Shown piece by piece: positions 56,542 through 64,000 of a DNA stretch of 64,000 bases. Each line of letters begins with the position of its first letter. Positions within the stretch are counted from its first letter, which is position 1. Source of the DNA: Glandiceps talaboti (Eukaryota; Hemichordata; Enteropneusta; Spengelidae); NCBI RefSeq assembly GCF_964340395.1, contig NC_135549.1, positions 35,676,332 to 35,740,331 of the forward strand. Reading direction: 5' to 3'. The notes beneath the pieces are model-generated. The model was not told the DNA's origin, did not search any database, and was given only the letters and a program-made list of their open reading frames with translations. The translations under genes were made by a program, and so were the position numbers.

Positions 56542-57566
56542 TATTAGAATGACAGAAGAATACCATGAAATCCACATCATATGATAAACATACAAATTAT
56601 TACATTATACAAGATTTCTGATACTAATGTGGCTATTGTATTGGTGTACCGTTATTTTATACATACTTTGAAAAAAGTTTTACATTTCAAATATCATTAT
56701 CCTTATTTTTGTAGAATCACTCAATGGCATGTTCTAAACAAAACTCTATGTACATATTTAATCAATAATCATCTGATAACGTTTCATGCTGAAATATATT
56801 ATAAGGAACAACTACCCTGAATAACCTGATAATGAGAAAGGAATTTCATGTACATTTTTATTATATGTCATATATGTTGGACCACCCCATTATGCATTGT
56901 TTTGTTCAGTTTCCATAACAAGTTCAACTACTAGGCTTCAAAATATTTATGTATACTAGTACATTGACAGATATCACTAAGTCATCAATAAGTGAGAAAG
57001 AGGGAGAGGCAAGAGAGTGGAGGGGCAAGGGGAGATATATTAAAGGGAGGGAGGGGAGACAGACAGAGAAACAAGTGCTTACAGTGAAGTTACACTCTAT
57101 GTAATTTCTCAACCAAAGAAACATTGTAATGTTTATTTATTACTACAAAGTTGTTCTAAAATCATGTCACATTCAGTCACATAGAAGTAAAGTAGTTCTG
57201 GAGGAGTGTGTCCTCAACAAAGACTTGTAGTATTTTTTCCCATTAACCAGTCAAAATTATAGACAAACACTGTATGTGCAAAAAAGCAGAATTTGGTTTT
57301 ATTAAGGATTGGTTTCATTGAATTAATAGATGTCATATTTTCTTGCCTTTTTCAGGAATCAAGATGTACCAGAGTTACTGGTTGTGCAAGATGGTTGATT
57401 TGTAAAAGTGTGAGTGCAGCAAGCCAGACTAAAGCTATTAACTAGGGTAGCAGTAAATTATAATTTATTATTGCAGATATAGGTCATAAATAATAGGACA
57501 TTGATGTAAGTCTATGCTCACAGTAGGCTCATGTTTCTGATGGGAAGGATTGAGAGAGCTAGCGAA

Positions 57567-57588
57567 GGGGGGGGGGGGGGGGGGGGCT
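57567..57588. repeat. Poly-G tract
   Basis: About 20 consecutive G within the 6-kb element. Confidence 0.9.
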
Positions 57589-57949
57589 CCCGCAGTCATT
57601 TGTACAGACTTCCAATGTCTCTACACTAGCTTAGTTCCAGGATTATGATCCACATGACAAAAACACCACTGGAATCATTGACTCATGTAATCTAGCAAAT
57701 GTAAGAACAACACTTTTGTTTTTTAGTCAGTCTCTCTTTGTCCGCTGAAATCTTGCTTTTCGCAGTAAGATGTCCATGTTTCTGCTAATTTCAGTACAAT
57801 ATATGCTCAAATTGCCAAATGATATACCATACACATGTACATACTGTATATAATGGCAAGATACATTTCAGGAAACATTGTAGCCATGTATATTTTTGTA
57901 ATAATGTTATTGTTGTTAAGTTAGCCAATATCAGTCATGTAATGTCAAT

Positions 57950-58098
57950 ACAATGCAAGTATTGACAAGTATCGAGCTGGTCTTACTTTTATCATTGTAT
58001 TTTTAAATCATTTGTTATATATTTTATTGTGAAGCGGTTTGTTATTGTTTTGATGGAAGTCGCTATAGAAAAATAAAGTATTATTATTATTATTATTG
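57950..58098 (+). mobile_element. Non-LTR retroposon 3' tail ending AATAAAG(TATT)n
   Basis: GAAGTCGCTATAGAAAAATAAAGTATTATTATT-type ending (58050-58098), the common 3' end of CR1/L2-like LINEs and their SINEs in invertebrates. The 5' extent is uncertain. Confidence 0.45.
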
Positions 58099-59689
58099 CT
58101 TATTTTAAATAACACCAAGTGATGCTTAAGATTTTTTTAAATATTTTTTTTAAAACTTTAAAATTAATATCAGTTGTGTATTGCAACTTATTTTGTTAAG
58201 AAATAAATTTTCGAAAATGAATATTGTATTGCTTGTATTTCTGTTTTGTGGGTTTGTGATCAGTATTAACCTCCAATGGGCGACACTCAAGAGAGTTAAA
58301 TCACAATTGGTTCCCTCCATCTGTCCTTCTATGCATGCACTGTCATTTCTCAGTCTTTGCACGAAGTTAACACATTATATGGGACAGATGCACATCAATT
58401 AATTTCATGACAAAGTAGTGGTCATCTGATAAAATAAATAAATAAATAAAACTCACATCTGGGCTCTCAGAAAACTGTTGTTGCCACTCTTGATTCTCTT
58501 ATGCAAACTCACTGGAGACGGTGGGCCCACAAATATTTTAGTCGTAATTAAAGTAAGTGTACATATGTGATTAGGGAACAGGGAACTCAATGATCACATG
58601 ACCCTTTTGATTCAAGCTGAAGGTCATAGTGGAACTTCAAGGCCATCATAATTTGTTTTGCACTTTCTCGAAACTTCCCTGAAACATTTTTGAATACTGA
58701 AATATGACTGGTAAAGCTGAAAATCAGTCTGTAAAAAGCCAAATGTACATACATTTAGAGAAATGTGAAAACAGCATTCATTTTGCATATGAAGTTGTTT
58801 TGTAGCAATAATCTGTTACCAAGACAACTGATGTCAATATTCCAAATTACACCAAAATATTAGTACATGTATACTGGATATTTGAGAATCCAAAAGTGAT
58901 ATAAGCATGGCAAAATGTTTTGAATGCAAGTACCTCTCTGTGTGTATATGACTTATAAAACAAAGTTGCCAGAATGTTTAGATATTTGGTTTGGATTGTA
59001 CAGGGTATTGTACTGAGTGTGTACAGACTGGAGAAATCATGTTTAGGTGATCCACTTGTTTGTTCTGGTTCTCAGTACCCAACCATCCCACATCAAAATA
59101 AAAAAAAAATACTTTTGTTTTCTCCCACCCTTAATATTTTGCGGAACAGCAAGAATAAACAAGAATCTTGACTTGTTGATGCCATTTACATGTACATGGG
59201 GTGGTGGTGGCAACATTTGTTCACAAAGAGCATTTCTTTCATGGCGGACAGTATGAAAGCAGGGGGCTGAAATTGGGAATGGGCTTGTTACCAGGAATCC
59301 CATAAAAGTAAGATAGAGAGGAGGAAAAGGAGAGCCTGAGAAACATGAAAAAGATTATTTTTTATTCTTTATCTTTTTTAAAAATTGACTTACCGGCCCA
59401 TAGTTGGCATGAAAAAGTTATGAAACACAAAAAATAGGGCCACACTTATATCAAAAAGAGTGATTTACCATGAAACCAGCCAATGCAAGGTCATCCAGTA
59501 TGATATTACATCACTCAAGTCAAGGTCTACACACACCTCATGTAAGGTACAATACAAAACTATAGTGCCATTGCCTGACTGGTGAAACGTGTGTTGGTTG
59601 TTGGCGAGGATTTTATTTAGGTTTTCTAGTTTGGAAATGTTCATACCTATACTCATGATGATCTGATAATACTGAAGCACTTAAAATTT

Positions 59690-60030
59690 TAAAAATGTGA
59701 TATTTTATCAAAAAAGTTCAATTTGAGGAGTACTGGGCAAATTAATCTTAAACTTGACGGAAAATTTTGTAGGTGTGTCCAGGTGAAGAATCATTCAAGC
59801 CAATAACACCTTAAAAGCCTAAAATGGTATTTCTTGTCAAGAGGCTAAAACTACATAACTAAATGCGTACATGTAATTACATTAAAATTTTGTCAGAATG
59901 TTAGGGAGCAATCTAGATGAAGAAAACTGTTGATGAAACGAATACAAAATTGTTTATATATTATTTCTGAGATCTTATAAAAAAAATGTGCAACTTCAAA
60001 ACTACCTGGCAGATATACATATTCAATTGA
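59690..60030 (+). repeat. Diverged HINE-1 body scrap
   Basis: AAAAATGTGATATTTTATCA, AGTACTGGGCAAATTAATCT and ACTACCTGGCAGAT-like stretches follow the order of the HINE-1 body (compare 45710-45770). Confidence 0.4.
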
Positions 60031-60969
60031 ACATCCTGTTCTGATAATAACTTGAATTTCAATATCAGTTATACACAATGTCACTGACACTATTTTTTTA
60101 AATTGTTGTTTCCTATTTTTCCCAAGTGTGTACATTTAAAATTAAAGAGTGGCCATTTTCACTAGTATTTGTCACAGAATCATACTGATAAATCCAAATT
60201 AGTTAATTAGTGTGGCTTTTATTTATACATTAACAGTAAACATATCTATGGTATTTGTTGATATTTTGCAGTCTTGTTGTGTTCAGAAATAAACTTCCAG
60301 ATCCACTATACATGCAATTATCCTTTAATGACTTTCTATTCCTTTTCCAAAACTTACTCCATACTTGTCTGGGTCTGAAAAGTAAAAGAAAATTTATTGA
60401 CATCAACATCACATGAATGGATACAATAGAAGAAAGTATATCACAACTATTTTGTAGAGTATACAGATATATGGGTAGTAATACACCCTCTGTTTCTGTA
60501 ATTGGTATAAAAGACATATAATCTCCGTTACACTGTAATGATTGGTTGCCATGATGGTGTTATTTGGCGTAGTGTAGTTCGTAATACTATACAGTATCTG
60601 TATAGTACCTGCCACGACTCACCATAGAGAGTTATTAGGGTTAGAAACAACATGCAACAGTTGGCATCCAGACTAGGTTTGGCAATGCTTACTTAGGGAT
60701 CAGAGGGTTGCTTTAGTATAGATCAATTCCTAATGATTACAACTTGTCCTGGCAAATACCGCTGACCTGAACTGAACAAGTACACGACGTAGTATTTGTA
60801 AACAAAAACAAGTACATGTGCAAATGGGAGTATCGTATGCACAACTACTTTCCGTGATGAGACCTCGATCGAGACGAAAGGCTTGGACCATGTGCACGAA
60901 TGTTTTCGCCAAGTAACAACTGATGTTATGAAAGCTAATGTAAGAAATCAACTCGCCTGATATATTTAC

Positions 60970-61286
60970 CTTTCCATGATTTCAACTATGCTTGCTCGCT
61001 CGTCGATGTGAGTAGAGAAATCACCAACAACCGGACTGTCATCAACAGATTCGAACTTGCTGCTGTTAAAAAATAATGGTCCATGACAACAGTAATTCAT
61101 GGAGCAAATTGGATACTCTGGCAAAAATAAAAAGTGAGCATGCAAATCCATGCAATTCAAGTGAAAAGTAATCACAATCGCATGATTTCAACCTGCCAAT
61201 GACGGTTTTATGTGATTTGCCGAACTCGCATTCGTACCCATTCGGAAGACTTCGAATCTGATGATGAACGTGTGAAGCCATCATCA
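60970..61286 (-). CDS. Two-exon unit inside the right arm, intact
   Basis: This is the inverted copy of the unit at 55385-55704. Without the extra T, exon 2 reads on as HIDERASIVEIMER to the ATGGAAAG|GTAAAT donor. Candidate downstream exons on this strand lie at 59470-59660 and 56417-56541. Whether the TIR acts as promoter and first exons of a transposon gene is inference. Confidence 0.35.
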
Positions 61287-61361
61287 TATTGAGATTGAGA
61301 TTAGGGGTCAACTTTTGAAAGTGAATATGAATATGAATATGATGGTAGCTTCACACTCGTC

Positions 61362-61580
61362 ACACTTTGATCCTATTTAGATTCTTTCGTTTACTGTTAC
61401 GTAACATACTTATTAAGTTTACTTAGTAGAGACAAAGGCCTTTTGACTTGAACACGGACCATTTCACGCTCGATCGAAGCAGGACTCAGAGCCCCAACGA
61501 TGTTCTCTGCAATGCCTTATATCTAGAGAGTCACGTGTTTATAGTTCTACAAGCCCGTTTAGTTCCAATATCCTACAGCA
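61362..61580 (+). other. Rest of BEL 3' LTR (right boundary uncertain)
   Basis: Sequence after the 6-kb element's duplication should continue the LTR. ATCCTACAGCA at about 61570-61580 is a possible CA end. The 5' LTR is absent, so the end cannot be verified here. Confidence 0.35.
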
Positions 61581-62405
61581 GGTACTCACCATACACTAGA
61601 ATCATCCGTCTGTTGCCACACCGATTTCAAAGCCCTAATGTCCACAATCCAAATACGGTATCAAATGAGAAATCCGTAAGTTTAATCGATGACATCAAAT
61701 ATAACAACTTCTAGAAACTATTCTAATGTCCTACAATTATTGGTAAGTCTAGATTCGTCCGATGTCGATTCACAGTCAATATATTGGTCGTTCACTGAAT
61801 GTAATACCTGTTTCCACAGTGTCTTGAATGATAGTCCAACAAGTTATTCACAGTCTTCTAGGTAATGATGTCACAGAGCCTTTGTTATAACTGGTCAAGC
61901 TGATCAGCTTTGTAATATTGAACTGGTGGATCCTCACGAAGCCGTAAAACTATTGTGTTGTCACACTGCTCTCTAGCCTTCGAATGAAGCTTAAGTTCAA
62001 ACACACGTGTACTAAACATGGAATGTATGGAATTTGGAACAATGCCCTCATAGGCTGAACTTGTAAATCAATTCATATGACTCAATAATCTGAGGTTTGT
62101 TGACTTTGACCAAACAAATACTATAATAGCAAATCTGGCGTCTACATCCCGAGCCTCCAATTGTCGGTTATATTCAAATGAAACAATTTTTTCTTTCAAT
62201 TTTCAAGACGCCTATAAGTAATCTTTCTTCTAAATTTCAACCTAAAGTTTCTATAGCATGCAACTACATAAGTACTAATAATACTCTATGTCCGTTTAAC
62301 GTAGTATTGAGTACTTTTGTACAGTAATCATAAACGGTAAATTTTGACATCAGAAACACTTCAACCTATGACTATGATGGTGGTTTCCCAGTCAATTGCA
62401 GACAG
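61581..62405. other. No gene seen
   Basis: Short unsupported open frames only. Confidence 0.4.
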
Positions 62406-62409
62406 TTAA

Positions 62410-62500
62410 TGAGGTGGTGCAACGTCACAACGTTATTTTTAAACATGTAAATGAATGAATATATCATGCTAATTTAACGTAGTGACGTTGCACCACCTCA
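62410..62500. mobile_element. 91-bp MITE with TTAA target duplication
   Basis: TGAGGTGGTGCAACGTCAC is inverted as GT GACGTTGCACCACCTCA at the right end, and TTAA flanks both sides (62406-62409 and 62501-62504). TTAA duplications are typical of piggyBac and Kolobok elements. Confidence 0.85.
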
Positions 62501-62504
62501 TTAA

Positions 62505-64000
62505 CATGGCAAGTCGACCTGATTCCGCGGTATTTTCAAACTAAGGGGGTATCGTTTCGGAAACGCGACCGTAAACGCATTTTAGATCGATGTTGTTGCA
62601 AATTATTGATCAGGTAGGTCCAGTGATACGCCAGTGTGGCATGGATGGTTATGTTTTGGTTATATTTGGTGTTTTGGCAATCCTTTTGGATCGATGAAAA
62701 ATGATGTCACCGTTTTCGTAATGGCTTGGTTTCCTAACTTGTGTTGTATGTATGCAGGGGGTATGACATCGCTACCGATTTTATAAGAATATCGCCAATC
62801 CCTATAATAACGTCATTGTTCTGTATTAGGACCGTCATAGACAAGAATAAAACCATTTAGGAAAGGAATAACAGTTTACATTAAATTACAAGAGACTGTG
62901 CGTAAGTAGAACATAACGTATGTACATACTTACGTGTACACGAAAAGAGAAATATAAAAAAGTACTTACGATGATATAGTAGAGAGATAAAACCCGGGGA
63001 CAAAATGACGATGTAGCTGGAGAATGGAGTTGGCTTTTATCTCGACCTCTAACCTCTGGCTTTTAGGGGTGGACCATTTGATATCCTCGGGGGGGGGGGG
63101 GATTGGAAGATTTCGGGGGAAAAAAAGATGCCAAATGGAGTTGCTTGAAATAAAAAATCCGGATATGAGTGGGCGCATGACGGAAAAAAAAGATGGACCA
63201 CTACTGCTAGAAAAAAATGTCTTGGCAGGGAAATGATGCACATGTTCGGGTATACAGTTTAACCTGCTCATACCTCTCCAACCAGGACACTTGTCAAATC
63301 ATGACAAACATTTTCAAAGACATGTCAGGGACCAGTCAGTTTCATTAGCCTGTGGTACATATACATTTGTTCATTTGTTCTTGTCTCTGTTTCTTTCATA
63401 AATTGTTTAAATATTACTTCATGTAAGGGTTCAAACATCACTATACATAAATTTATACATATAATACATGCTATTACCTAGCTACCACACTAGTTACAGA
63501 ACATGCCATGTAAGTGTTTGGCTGTTTCACAATCAGTGCTTCACTTATCTGCACTTTGGGGCAAAAGTGAACTTGAAGGTTTTGTTATCGTAATCTTCAT
63601 ACTATTAGATAGTTTATAAAAGAACTTAATCTAAATTGTTCTAGTCTCTTCAGTATGAATTTGTCAGAAGGGATGAATATACTTCCTATTTCAGACACTA
63701 CATGTATCGACACCACAACTCAAATTCAAGTTTCTATTGTACACAAGGTATGACCTCCTAAATCAGTCACTTTACTATACATGCAATATCAGTGACCATA
63801 TACCAATGTTACAGGCCCACTTTTATAACATGGAAAACTTATTTTAAAAGTTATCTTTGCTTTAGCTTTTCAAAGCTTGGCAATATATATCTCAGAGGCT
63901 ATGAATAACCTAAAAATTGCCTAAATAGAAACGAAAAACTACAGATCTGCCGGGGGGGGGGGGGGGGGGGGGGCTTGGACTCCATCACCCCAGAGGCCAC
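62505..64000. other. No gene recognised; poly-G tracts
   Basis: Poly-G runs at about 63089-63101 and 63951-63973. Open frames around 62966-63271 lack domains and run through simple sequence. Confidence 0.4.

Larger units (their letters stand above)
55311..61361. mobile_element. 6.05-kb element with ~0.6-kb terminal inverted repeats in BEL LTR
   Basis: Sequence from GACGAGTGTGAAGCTACCAT (55311) to about 55955 is repeated inverted from 61361 to about 60765, with small indels. ACACTTT flanks both ends (55304-55310 and 61362-61368); because T and A also pair, a 5-bp CACTT duplication with TGACGAG ends is an equally good reading. Both arms encode the same short spliced-looking peptide. The middle holds a poly-G tract, a retroposon tail (57950-58100) and repeat-A/HINE scraps, but no recognised transposase. 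Confidence 0.8.

Overview
The window looks like nuclear DNA of an AT-rich animal genome, most likely a marine invertebrate. It has intron-interrupted genes, many microsatellites, and very dense, nested transposable elements. I cannot name the species. No bacterial operons, rRNA genes or CRISPR arrays are visible.

The one host gene I recognise is ELP4 (Elongator complex subunit 4), plus strand. Seven exons (19970-20092, 24760-24875, 33407-33497, 34399-34590, 44714-44822, 45317-45423, 49980-50105) join in frame with consensus splice sites and cover roughly the C-terminal two thirds of the protein. Exons for the N-terminal P-loop-like region were not found and probably lie upstream. About 30 kb of ELP4 is intron, and almost all of it is mobile DNA or tandem repeats.

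Region by region: 1-5.4 kb, a broken minus-strand LINE (endonuclease at 4735-5400, reverse transcriptase at 1270-2170) split by two other repeats. 6.1-6.3 kb, a Ty3/gypsy integrase scrap. 6.9-13.1 kb, a 6.2-kb CACTA-like element with a 3-bp target duplication. 14.4-18.5 kb, a minus-strand retrotransposon gag pseudogene interrupted by a 3.55-kb element whose ends are built from a minisatellite. 20-50 kb, ELP4 with its nested introns, including a 9-kb element with an exact 9-bp target duplication ending 20 bp before an exon. 50.9-61.6 kb, a decayed BEL/Pao retrotransposon whose pol is interrupted by a hairpin-ended insertion and whose 3' LTR carries a 6-kb element with about 0.6-kb inverted ends. 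61.6-64 kb, no gene seen apart from a 91-bp TTAA MITE.

The most striking theme is a set of short elements that start with T(n)AG plus a hairpin, continue into a (TCTG)n(TG)n-type microsatellite and tandem ~110-bp units, and end in a small hairpin plus TATTTTT. Inverted TAGCACAACTG motifs sit just inside both ends. This is the architecture known for Helentron/HINE (rolling-circle, Helitron2-type) non-autonomous elements. The window contains its own empty-site/filled-site pair that fixes the boundaries and shows insertion into a T-run. A related end supplies the stop codon of ELP4.
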